Assembly (NCBI GenBank): GCA_937910385.1
Contig: CALEPT010000100.1
Coordinates: 1 to 12,004, forward strand
Direction of reading: 5' to 3'
Source: an uncultured Ruminococcus sp.
GTDB lineage: Bacteria; Bacillota; Clostridia; Oscillospirales; Ruminococcaceae
DNA length: 12,004 bases
The notes under the pieces were generated by a model that was not told the DNA's origin, did no database searches, and was given only the letters and a program-made list of their open reading frames with translations. Position 1 is the first letter of the stretch. Every line of letters begins with the position of its first letter. Below, piece after piece: positions 1-6,284 of the stretch. The position numbers and the translations under genes are program-made.

Positions 1-1142
1 AGCCTACGGCGCAGCTCGATCCGGTTGCCGCCTCTGAGCTCATAGCGCTGCTGAGACGGCTCAATCGCGACTATTCGCTGACAATAATTATTGCGGAGCA
101 CAGGCTTGAGGAGCTTGTCCCGATATGTGACAGGCTAATGGTCATGGAGAACGGTAAAATAATAGCTTTTGACCGCCCTGAGAGAGTTATAACAGGGTTG
201 AAAGAGCGACCTGAGCTGCTATGTGCAATGCCCTGTGCAGCCCGGCTCTATACAGAGCTCGGTTTTGAGGGAGACTGTCCGCTAAATGTCAGGGACGGCA
301 GACGGTTCATCGAAGAGAATTTCCAAAACGACGTTAAGATGCTGCCCGAAAAGGAGTATTCAAACAGCGAAAGTCCTGTACTTGAGTACAGAGACGTTTA
401 TTTTCGCTATGGCAGGGATTCGGAGGACGTGCTGTGCGGGCTCGACCTCAAGGTCTATAAGGGTGAGATATTTTGCATTCTCGGTGGGAACGGCTGCGGA
501 AAGACTACCTTTCTGCGCACAGCAGCAGGGCTTCTTCGGGTATACAGCGGCACTATAAAAATATTCGGCAAAAAGCTCAAAGAATATCGAAATCAGACGC
601 TGTACAGGGAATGTCTCGCAATGCTCCCGCAGGACGTTCAGACGGTCTTCCTGAAAAATACGGTGCGCGAGGAACTTGAAGAAGCGGGAACGGACTTGCA
701 GAGTCTGCCGTTTGATATATCACGCTTGCTCGACAAGCACCCTTACGATCTTTCGGGCGGAGAGCAGCAGCTTGCCGCGTTTGCGAAGGTGCTTGCCGCG
801 AAGCCGAGGCTGCTTCTTCTCGACGAGCCTACAAAGGGGCTTGATGCGGCGGCAAAGCAAAATATAATTAATATATTGAATAATTTGAAAAAGACGGGAG
901 TGACCGTGCTCGTTGTCACGCACGACGTAGAATTTGCGGCTGCCTGTGCAGACAGGTGTGCGATGTTTTTCGGCGGCAGAGCGGTCTCTTCGGGAACTCC
1001 GAGGGAGTTTTTCTCGCGCAACAGCTTCTACACGACCGCGATGTGCCGCATGACGAGAGGATATTATGACGGAGCGGTAGACATCGGCTCCGCTGTCGAG
1101 TTGTGCCGTATAAATGGTCGAAAGGAGAGCGGTACTCTGTGA
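1..1142 (+). CDS. ECF transporter double ATP-binding protein (5' end outside window)
   Basis: This is the ATPase subunit of an energy-coupling factor (ECF) vitamin or metal importer, acting on the inner face of the membrane. Two ABC ATPase domains are fused. Only the end of the first is visible: D-loop 'PTAQLD' at 3-20 and the switch histidine in 'AEHRLEE' at 99-101. The second domain is complete: Walker A 'GGNGCGKTT' (483-509), Q-loop in 'LPQDVQ' (near 640), signature 'LSGGEQQ' (750-770), Walker B 'LLLLDEP' (810-830) and switch histidine (921-923). No catalytic residue looks missing. The frame is open from base 3, so the Met at 138 is internal and the true start lies upstream. The stop overlaps the GTG start of the S-component gene by four bases, indicating one operon. 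Fused ATPases of this kind normally work with a T-protein, presumably encoded upstream. The family is certain; the substrate is not shown. Confidence 0.93.
   Translation, partial: PTAQLDPVAASELIALLRRLNRDYSLTIIIAEHRLEELVPICDRLMVMENGKIIAFDRPERVITGLKERPELLCAMPCAARLYTELGFEGDCPLNVRDGRRFIEENFQNDVKMLPEKEYSNSESPVLEYRDVYFRYGRDSEDVLCGLDLKVYKGEIFCILGGNGCGKTTFLRTAAGLLRVYSGTIKIFGKKLKEYRNQTLYRECLAMLPQDVQTVFLKNTVREELEEAGTDLQSLPFDISRLLDKHPYDLSGGEQQLAAFAKVLAAKPRLLLLDEPTKGLDAAAKQNIINILNNLKKTGVTVLVVTHDVEFAAACADRCAMFFGGRAVSSGTPREFFSRNSFYTTAMCRMTRGYYDGAVDIGSAVELCRINGRKESGTL
1121..1127 (+). promoter_or_regulatory. RBS that sets the S-component start
   Basis: AAAGGAG lies 11 bases before GTG 1139 and inside the end of the ATPase gene. 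The in-frame ATG at 1103 has no comparable site and would force a 40-base overlap. The GTGA overlap with the upstream TGA suggests translational coupling. Confidence 0.6.
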
Positions 1143-1825
1143 TAGTTATAAAAAGCAGGAGACTGCGCAGCATGATAAGGGTAGCGGTTCCGTTCGTGAT
1201 GATACCTGCGCTTGCATTGCTCGGATCGCTGGTATTTGACAACAAAAAGCACCTGATAGTCTCGCTGGCAGCGGCGGCAATGGCGGTACTGCTGTTTCTT
1301 TCGGGATTTGAGAAGAAGTCTACAGGCACAAGGCGGCTCGTCATAGTTTCGGTCATGACCGCGCTTTGCTTTCTCGGTAGGTTCATACCGTTTCTCATGC
1401 CGATAATGGCACTCACGATAATAACGGGGCTGTATCTCGGCGGAGAATCGGGATTTCTGGTCGGCTCTATGACGGCGATACTTTCAAATTTTTATTTCGG
1501 TCAGGGACCGTGGACGGTCTTTCAGATGCTTGCGTGGGGACTTGCTGGGCTCATTGCAGGGATATTCGCTGAGCATCTGAGAAAAAACAAAGCGCTCCTG
1601 ATAATATACGGAGCGCTCTCAGGCGTAGGATATTCAATGATAATGGACATCTGGACGGTGCTCTGGTACAACAGCGGTTTTGATTTCAAGCTGTACCTCA
1701 CCGCACTCACCACGGCGATACCTCACACGCTTTCATATATGGGGTCGAACGTGCTGTTTCTGGCAGTTCTTGCAAAGCCGTTCGGTGATAAGCTCGGGCG
1801 GGTGAAGATAAAGTACGGAGTTTGA
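1139..1825 (+). CDS. ECF transporter S component (substrate-binding membrane subunit)
   Basis: This is an integral membrane protein of about 228 residues, expected to bind the substrate and be driven by the double ATPase encoded just before it. The start is GTG 1139. About six hydrophobic segments follow: two near residues 15-30 and 38-55, then a core beginning at 'LVIVSVMTALCFLGRF' with 'FGQGPWTVFQMLAWGLAGL' in its middle. That glycine/tryptophan loop is typical of the S-component superfamily (riboflavin, cobalamin, queuosine and related members). The two N-terminal helices before the core make it longer than a minimal S subunit. Position after the ATPase and the stop/start overlap fit an operon-encoded, dedicated ECF module. 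The substrate cannot be read from the sequence: no riboswitch or biosynthetic gene is in view. A corrinoid or another B vitamin is possible, but this is inference. Confidence 0.82.
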   Translation: MIVIKSRRLRSMIRVAVPFVMIPALALLGSLVFDNKKHLIVSLAAAAMAVLLFLSGFEKKSTGTRRLVIVSVMTALCFLGRFIPFLMPIMALTIITGLYLGGESGFLVGSMTAILSNFYFGQGPWTVFQMLAWGLAGLIAGIFAEHLRKNKALLIIYGALSGVGYSMIMDIWTVLWYNSGFDFKLYLTALTTAIPHTLSYMGSNVLFLAVLAKPFGDKLGRVKIKYGV

Positions 1826-1830
1826 TGTAT

Positions 1831-1947
1831 TAGGGGCGCATGAAGGGGAGCTCCCTTTGGCGGAACGCAGGTTACATTTAAGAGACTTTGATTTCAGGCT
1901 CGGTAACCATATTTTCCGTTAAGAGGAGCAACCTAAATGCGCCCCTA
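1831..1947. repeat. 117-bp foldback (MITE-like) inverted repeat
   Basis: The ends are perfect 11-bp inverted repeats, TAGGGGCGCAT (1831-1841) and ATGCGCCCCTA (1937-1947). Inside, 1850-1865 pairs with 1914-1929 at 15 of 16 positions, counting G-T pairs, and GGTTAC (1870-1875) pairs with GTAACC (1903-1908). The whole element can therefore fold into one long hairpin with an apex of about 27 bases. It fills the gap between two convergent genes and ends four bases from the mazF stop codon. No open frame lies inside. It could be a non-autonomous mobile element (TA at each end would fit a TA target) or a two-way transcription stop. There is no T-run, so a classical terminator is less likely. Confidence 0.7.
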
Positions 1948-1951
1948 CAGC

Positions 1952-2299
1952 TTAAATTTCAAGCCCGAAGCTTATGGAAAGTGCGGTGTCCACCTTGTTC
2001 ATCGAACGCAGGTCGAGCTCGCCCATTTTGTCCTTGAGACGCTTTTTGTCAATTGTACGTATCTGTTCGAGCAGCACGATACTGTCCTTTGCAAGACCGC
2101 ATTTATCCGCCTGAACTTCGATGTGAGTAGGAAGGTGGGTCTTGTCGCGCTGACTTGTTATCGCCGCGGCGATGACCGTTGGACTATGCTTGTTTCCGAC
2201 GTCGTTCTGAACTATAAGTACAGGTCTGATACCGCCTTGCTCAGAGCCCACAACGGGGCTGAGGTCGGCGTAGTAAATTTCTCCTCTTTTTACCGACAT
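1952..2299 (-). CDS. mazF: MazF/EndoA-type mRNA interferase toxin
   Basis: This is a cytoplasmic endoribonuclease of the MazF/PemK family (Bacillus subtilis EndoA/NdoA type) that cuts single-stranded mRNA at a short site and so arrests growth. At 115 residues it is full length. It begins 'VKRGEIYYADLSPVVGSEQ' and continues 'GGIRPVLIVQND'. Arg25 and Thr48 sit where the catalytic pair is found in Bacillus EndoA, so it is probably active. The ATG (2297-2299) has a GGGAG ribosome binding site eight bases upstream (2308-2312). In Bacillus the antitoxin gene directly precedes the toxin; here the 119 bases upstream hold no credible antitoxin frame, and the next gene is a DUF2809 membrane protein. 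The gene is bracketed by foldback repeats, one of which includes its ribosome binding site. The family is certain; the cut site and antitoxin are unknown. Confidence 0.94.
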   Translation of the reverse strand: MSVKRGEIYYADLSPVVGSEQGGIRPVLIVQNDVGNKHSPTVIAAAITSQRDKTHLPTHIEVQADKCGLAKDSIVLLEQIRTIDKKRLKDKMGELDLRSMNKVDTALSISFGLEI

Positions 2300-2305
2300 A
2301 ATTTT

Positions 2306-2396
2306 ATCTCCCGGAATATATAATGGATTGCTTCTGTCTGTATTATTACCTTTAAAAGCTCAGGTTATACAATTCATTATATGCTTTTCGGGAGAT
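2306..2396. repeat. Long inverted repeat covering the mazF ribosome binding site
   Basis: Arm 2306-2330 pairs with arm 2370-2396. There are 8 Watson-Crick pairs at the base (2306-2313 with 2389-2396), two A-T pairs (2315-2316 with 2386-2387), and a 13-position helix (2318-2330 with 2370-2382). The two odd pairs, 2314/2388 and 2326/2374, are G-T on the + strand and therefore C-A on the mazF-sense strand. The loop is 39 bases. On the mazF strand the GGGAG ribosome binding site (2308-2312) is paired with CTCCC (2390-2394). No T-run follows in the mazF direction, so it does not look like a terminator there. Confidence 0.68.
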
Positions 2397-2418
2397 TTTG
2401 GTTTGTGGGATAAATGTG

Positions 2419-2805
2419 TTATCTGCTGCCTGAGATTTTGCTGTATATCAGGATACCTGCTGCCGTGACCGCTGTACCTGAGGCGTAGCATACGAGGTCT
2501 ATCGTAGAAAAGCTCGTCCCTATGAGCACGCGGAAGAACCTGATATTGCCGAGCCCGAGCAGCTCCACAATATTTACAGCCTGCAAAAGCTCCACGGCAA
2601 ACGTGAATATCATGACCCCTGCGGCGACTTTATACGATCCGAACCTGCCTCCGAGGAATATCTGAGCAAAGCAGTACACAGCCCATACAACTATAACATC
2701 GCCGAGATAGTTGCGAACGAATCCGCCGTGTACGAACAGCGCGATACATACCTCTATCACTACTATTATCACGAAAAGTATTATATACGGTATGCGTCTT
2801 TTCAT
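2419..2805 (-). CDS. DUF2809 family small membrane protein
   Basis: This is a 128-residue membrane protein with about four hydrophobic segments (near residues 5-25, 35-52, 60-80 and 104-122). The motif 'VELLQ' followed by 'IRFFRVLIGTSFSTIDLVCYASG' is characteristic of the DUF2809 family, whose function is unknown. Its ATG overlaps the hydF stop as ATGA (2802-2805), so it is probably translated by ribosomes finishing hydF. No separate promoter is evident. The tight coupling suggests the two proteins are made together, but it does not prove a hydrogenase role. No trafficking signal beyond the membrane helices is visible. Confidence 0.82.
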   Translation of the reverse strand: MKRRIPYIILFVIIVVIEVCIALFVHGGFVRNYLGDVIVVWAVYCFAQIFLGGRFGSYKVAAGVMIFTFAVELLQAVNIVELLGLGNIRFFRVLIGTSFSTIDLVCYASGTAVTAAGILIYSKISGSR

Positions 2806-4004
2806 TCGTCAAGCTCCTTCGCGAGATCGGGGAAAACGCCGAGGCTGCGCTTTAAAATACCATTCATCATCGCGAGTGCTATGCCGTAATTAGTGAATGG
2901 AACTTGCTGAGCCTCAGCTATATTCTTGCGGTGAATCATTTCGCGCTCGTTGAGCATACAGCCTCCGCAATGGATAATAAGTGAATACGGCGACAGATTG
3001 TCGGGGAACTCGCGTCCCGATGTGAGGACGATGTTCAGCTCTTTGCCGGTAGTCTTTTTCAGGAGATTGGGGAGCTTTATGCTGCCGATATCGCCGCATT
3101 GCCTGTGGTGGGTGCAGCCTTCGGAAATGAGCACGGTATCGCCGTCATTCATTCTGTTTATTGCCGCCGCGCCCTTGACCGCAGTCTCCAGAAAGCCTTT
3201 GTATCTCGCCATTAATATCGAGAACGAAGTGAGGGGGATATCCTCGGGGACTATCTTACTAACCACGGCGAATGCCTGACTGTCCGTAATGACCATTTTC
3301 GGCTTGACAGCGAGCTTTTTCAGTGAATCGGCAAGCTGAAATTCCTTTGTTACTACTGCTATGGAGTCTGCATCGAGCACGTCGCGCAGTACCTGCTGCT
3401 GGGGTAGTATCATTCTTCCCTTCGGGGCTGCCGCGTCTATGGGAGTAACGAGCACGACAACGTCGGACGGTTCGAGAAGGTCGCCCACAAGCCGCTTGTC
3501 GTTTTCCGCAGACTTCACGAGTGAAGCAAGCTTTTCCTTCAGCTCATGGATATTGGTCTTATTAACTGCGCTCACGGATATCTCGTTTGTGGAGCTTATC
3601 TCTGTGTCTGAAATGTCGGATTTGTTGTGAACTATCAGATAGGGCAGGCTCCTCTCGGTGAACAGACCGATGAGTTCTTGGTCGGTGTCAGTCATACCGA
3701 CGGAGGAATCCGTCACGAGGACGGCGATGTCGGTCTTTGCGAGTATCTGTCGTGTCTTTTTTACGCGCAGCTCTCCAAGAGCTCCCGTATCGTCGAATCC
3801 CGGGGTATCAATGATGACCACTGGACCGAGCGGCAGCAGCTCCATTGCCTTTGTGACGGGGTCGGTGGTAGTGCCCTTTACATCAGAGACGACGGAGAGC
3901 TCCTGCCCTGTGACGGCATTGACAACGCTTGATTTTCCTGCATTTCTACGTCCGAAAAAGCCTATGTGAACTCTTTCGCCCGAGGGTGTATCATTAAGAC
4001 TCAT
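2802..4004 (-). CDS. hydF: [FeFe]-hydrogenase H-cluster maturation GTPase HydF
   Basis: HydF is the scaffold GTPase on which HydE and HydG assemble the two-iron subcluster before it is passed to the [FeFe]-hydrogenase, in the cytoplasm. The 400-residue length is typical. The N-terminal Era-like GTPase domain has P-loop 'GRRNAGKS' (18-25), switch region 'KGTTTDP' (43-49), G3 'DTPG' (66-69) and G4 'NKSD' (127-130). A middle dimerisation domain follows. The C-terminal cluster domain has 'EGCTHHRQC' (Cys297) and 'HCGGC' (Cys346, Cys349), the three cysteines that hold the [4Fe-4S] cluster in HydF. The ATG (4002-4004) has AAAGGAAG close upstream. The gene heads a two-gene unit with the DUF2809 gene and has its own strong promoter. 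hydE, hydG and the hydrogenase are not in view. Presence of hydF implies hydrogen production during fermentation. Confidence 0.97.
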   Translation of the reverse strand: MSLNDTPSGERVHIGFFGRRNAGKSSVVNAVTGQELSVVSDVKGTTTDPVTKAMELLPLGPVVIIDTPGFDDTGALGELRVKKTRQILAKTDIAVLVTDSSVGMTDTDQELIGLFTERSLPYLIVHNKSDISDTEISSTNEISVSAVNKTNIHELKEKLASLVKSAENDKRLVGDLLEPSDVVVLVTPIDAAAPKGRMILPQQQVLRDVLDADSIAVVTKEFQLADSLKKLAVKPKMVITDSQAFAVVSKIVPEDIPLTSFSILMARYKGFLETAVKGAAAINRMNDGDTVLISEGCTHHRQCGDIGSIKLPNLLKKTTGKELNIVLTSGREFPDNLSPYSLIIHCGGCMLNEREMIHRKNIAEAQQVPFTNYGIALAMMNGILKRSLGVFPDLAKELDE

Positions 4005-4032
4005 AATAAATTCTTCCTTTCAGATAGCATAA

Positions 4033-4053
4033 AAGGGCGGAAACTCCGCCCTT
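4033..4053 (-). promoter_or_regulatory. 9-bp stem-loop at the 5' end of the hydF transcript
   Basis: AAGGGCGGA (4033-4041) and TCCGCCCTT (4045-4053) form a perfect 9-bp stem with a three-base loop, followed on the minus strand by TTTT and then the hydF ribosome binding site. The predicted hydF transcription start is about four bases before the stem. It may protect the 5' end of the mRNA or act as a very short attenuator. In the + direction no T-run follows, so it is not a terminator toward the GH5 gene. Confidence 0.6.
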
Positions 4054-4063
4054 GGTTTATAAC

Positions 4064-4092
4064 ATTATATCATATAAAACAATAAAATGCAA
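4064..4092 (-). promoter_or_regulatory. Sigma-A-type promoter for hydF
   Basis: Read on the minus strand, a TTGCAT -35 box (4087-4092) and a perfect TATAAT -10 box (4064-4069) are 17 bp apart. Transcription should start near 4057, leaving a leader of about 53 bases. Confidence 0.78.
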
Positions 4093-4183
4093 TAAATCGC
4101 GGAAAAAATTTGAGCTTCCTGCTTCCTGAGCGCGGCATGACGGCGCGGTAAAGATAAAAACCGTAAATATCACTCCGCACAGG

Positions 4184-4212
4184 TTGATTTTTTTGTGATA
4201 ATATGTTATAAT
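4184..4212 (+). promoter_or_regulatory. Sigma-A-type promoter for the GH5 gene
   Basis: TTGATT (4184-4189) and TATAAT (4207-4212) are 17 bp apart, with a T-run in the spacer. The start should be near 4219, giving a leader of about 57 bases. A short stem in the leader (GCGGTAA near 4225 with TTGCCGC near 4241, one wobble) precedes the AGGAGG at 4260-4265. I see no clear sugar-regulator operator. Confidence 0.75.
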
Positions 4213-4275
4213 TGTTCTGCATTGCGGTAAACCCTCTGAATTGCCGCTAAAATTGTTACAGGAGGAAAAATAAGG

Positions 4276-6093
4276 ATGAAAATTAGCACTAAATTGCTGT
4301 CGCTTGCCTGTGCCATCTCAATGACCGTTGGAGCTGCTGTTGGCTGCGGCGATAAAGACAAGGACAGCTCGGAAAGCGAGAGCGGCAAGAAGTCGTCCGA
4401 CTTTACCGTTTCCATTGACGACCTCACCGAGCAGCTCGGCGCGGGCTGGAACTACGGAAACACCATGGAGGCCAATTCCAACGGAACTCCCTCCGAGACG
4501 GCTTGGGGCAATCCGGAGGTCTCTCAGGAGATGATAGATGCGGTTGCTGCCGCAGGCTTCAATACTATCCGCGTTCCGGTTTCTTACTTAAGCAAAATAG
4601 ACGACAACAACGGCTACAAGGTCGATGAAGCGTGGCTCGATCGCGTTCAGGAAGTAGTCGATTACTGCTACAATGACGATCTCTTCGTTATAATCAACGT
4701 TCATGGTGACGGTTATAACTCGATCGACGGCGGCTGGTTCCTCTGCAATGGCGAAGATCAGGACTACATAAAGGAAAAGTATGAGGCGCTCTGGAAGCAG
4801 ATAGCTGAGAAGTTCGCCGATTATGATGAGCACCTCATCTTTGAGAGTATGAACGAGGAATTCGATGGCACCTACAACGGTGATCCAAACCGTGAGTATT
4901 ATGCAAATATCAACGCTTATAATCAGATATTCGTTGATACTGTCCGCAATTCAGGTTCTCAAAATACTCATCGCTGGCTCATGGTGCCCGGTTGGAATAC
5001 CGATATAAATTATACCGTCGGCGACTACGGCTTCGAGCTCCCTACAGACAGCAATAATACGGCAGATGAAAACAGGATCATTCTTTCCGTCCATTGCTAC
5101 GATCCGTGGGATTACTGCGGCGAAGAAAGCAAAAAGACCTTCCTCTGGGGCGAAAAGGGCGATGAGATAATCGAGGTCAATGGCGCTGATAAGCGCAACA
5201 AGGCTTCGTGGGGCGATGAAAAGTACCTTGAGGGACAAATGGAAAAGCTCAAGACAAATTTCGTTGATAATGGTGTTCCTGTTATCATCGGCGAGTTCGG
5301 CTGTATAGACAAGACTCTTGCAAATGCTGGTATTCCCAATCAGATAGCCGAAAACAGAGTTTACTACGACGGCTACCTTGCAGGTATTGCGGCTGCCTAT
5401 GGCATTACTCCCGTTTACTGGGATAACGGTTATAACGGTCAGTATGGCTTCGGGCTCTTCAACAGAAATACGGTCGAGCAGACTCAGCCCGAGATAATCG
5501 AGGCTATAGTAAATGCCGTAAAGAACAAGGATCCGCAGAGCGGAAGAGATGCTGATATAAACCGCGAAACTGCCGAGATCTCCGCAGGCGATGACGGACT
5601 TCACGCTTATATCGGTGTCCAGACAAAGGTATATACTTTCCGTAATGCATGGAATGACGGTACTTACGGCAAGGACAGCGACTGGTTCTACACTCTTATC
5701 AAGTGGGGAGAGGACTCCGACGGCGACGGTAATGATGATATTATAGACACAGGCGCAGTGTTTACCGACGCCGATATCACCGAGGATGGTACTTATACCG
5801 TAAGCGTTTCCGGCTATGACTTCTCCTCTGACAGCGAGGGGCTAAATATGCTCTTTGTAAGCACAGACATTCCGTTCAACGGTGCTCTCAGAGTCAAGGA
5901 CGTTACTCTTGGACTTGACGGTGAGGAAATACCTGTTGCTAACCCTGTAATTTCGGAGGACGCAGACGGAGACCTTTACATCGAGCTCGTGAATATCTAC
6001 AACACTGAGGCTCCCGACATTGACTATTCGATGCCCTCTGACAGCTTCAGCATTTCATTCACACTTGAGGGCGTATCAAATGTGTTGAAGTGA
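4276..6093 (+). CDS. Lipid-anchored GH5 family cellulase (endoglucanase-like) with C-terminal accessory module
   Basis: This is a glycoside hydrolase family 5 enzyme of 605 residues that should cut beta-1,4-glucan or related hemicellulose at the cell surface. A lipoprotein signal ends in 'AVGC', so Cys24 would be lipidated. A Ser/Asp/Glu/Lys-rich tether (25-45) follows. The catalytic barrel spans about 47-420: 'GAGWNYGNTMEA' (55-66), Arg99, His143, acid/base Glu194 in 'ESMNEEF', His273 in 'SVHCYDPW', and nucleophile Glu340 in 'IIGEFG'. The family core is intact. Residues about 430-605 form a beta-rich module starting near 'AYIGVQTKVYTFRNAWND', with an acidic loop 'DSDGDGNDD' (480-488) like a calcium site; it may bind carbohydrate, but I cannot name the family. 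There is no dockerin, so anchoring is by lipid and not by a cellulosome. The gene has its own promoter, AGGAGG ribosome binding site and terminator. The exact substrate is uncertain. Confidence 0.93.
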   Translation: MKISTKLLSLACAISMTVGAAVGCGDKDKDSSESESGKKSSDFTVSIDDLTEQLGAGWNYGNTMEANSNGTPSETAWGNPEVSQEMIDAVAAAGFNTIRVPVSYLSKIDDNNGYKVDEAWLDRVQEVVDYCYNDDLFVIINVHGDGYNSIDGGWFLCNGEDQDYIKEKYEALWKQIAEKFADYDEHLIFESMNEEFDGTYNGDPNREYYANINAYNQIFVDTVRNSGSQNTHRWLMVPGWNTDINYTVGDYGFELPTDSNNTADENRIILSVHCYDPWDYCGEESKKTFLWGEKGDEIIEVNGADKRNKASWGDEKYLEGQMEKLKTNFVDNGVPVIIGEFGCIDKTLANAGIPNQIAENRVYYDGYLAGIAAAYGITPVYWDNGYNGQYGFGLFNRNTVEQTQPEIIEAIVNAVKNKDPQSGRDADINRETAEISAGDDGLHAYIGVQTKVYTFRNAWNDGTYGKDSDWFYTLIKWGEDSDGDGNDDIIDTGAVFTDADITEDGTYTVSVSGYDFSSDSEGLNMLFVSTDIPFNGALRVKDVTLGLDGEEIPVANPVISEDADGDLYIELVNIYNTEAPDIDYSMPSDSFSISFTLEGVSNVLK

Positions 6094-6110
6094 TTTGAAA
6101 TATAATAGTA

Positions 6111-6144
6111 AAAGGGACTGAGATGATTATTTCAGTCCCTTTTT
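6111..6144 (+). terminator. Rho-independent terminator after the GH5 gene
   Basis: AAAGGGACTGA (6111-6121) pairs with TCAGTCCCTTT (6132-6142), an 11-bp perfect stem, ending in TTTTT (6140-6144). It lies 17 bases after the GH5 stop. Confidence 0.93.
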
Positions 6145-6223
6145 GTATATTGAGGCGCCAGCTTTTGTACAGGGGTGAAAAATGAAAAACAGCAAAAAAA
6201 TATTGAAAAACAATAATTTACTA

Positions 6224-6252
6224 TTGACAAATGATAATTTATGTGTTATACT
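6224..6252 (+). promoter_or_regulatory. Canonical promoter for the DUF2975-regulator-DUF4173 unit
   Basis: A perfect TTGACA (6224-6229) and TATACT (6247-6252) are 17 bp apart, with A/T-rich DNA upstream. Transcription should start near 6259. This rules out the in-frame ATG at 6231, which falls inside the promoter spacer. Confidence 0.88.
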
Positions 6253-6264
6253 ACAGTCATAACA
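6244..6264 (+). promoter_or_regulatory. Candidate operator over the -10 box and start site
   Basis: TGTTAT (6244-6249) and ATAACA (6259-6264) form a 6-bp inverted repeat with a 9-bp spacer, spanning the -10 box and the predicted start. A regulator bound here would block transcription. The Cro-type regulator encoded in the same unit is the obvious candidate, by inference only. Confidence 0.4.
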
Positions 6265-6284
6265 TAAAAAGGAGCGCTGATTTT

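Noticed and set aside
1937..2323. A 128-codon + strand open frame opposite mazF
   Set aside because: It is the antisense shadow of a clear MazF gene, has no family resemblance and begins inside the foldback repeat.
2300..2418. Search for a mazE-type antitoxin upstream of mazF
   Set aside because: No frame of suitable length with a start and ribosome binding site is present on the mazF strand; the space is occupied by the inverted repeat.
4033..4053. Hairpin read as a terminator for a + strand gene
   Set aside because: No + strand gene precedes it and no T-run follows in that direction; its place just after the hydF promoter fits a leader structure better.
4110..4160. GCTTCCT direct repeat and GCGCGG pair in the hydF/GH5 intergenic region
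   Set aside because: Two short copies only, not aligned symmetrically to either promoter; chance is the simpler reading.
4951..5604. A 217-codon minus-strand open frame inside the GH5 gene
   Set aside because: It lies opposite intact catalytic-domain codons, has no ribosome binding site and no recognisable domain; a by-product of GH5 codon use.
6231..6284. Upstream in-frame start (ATG 6231) for the DUF2975 gene
   Set aside because: It falls between the -35 and -10 boxes, so it would not be on the transcript; ATG 6285 has the ribosome binding site.
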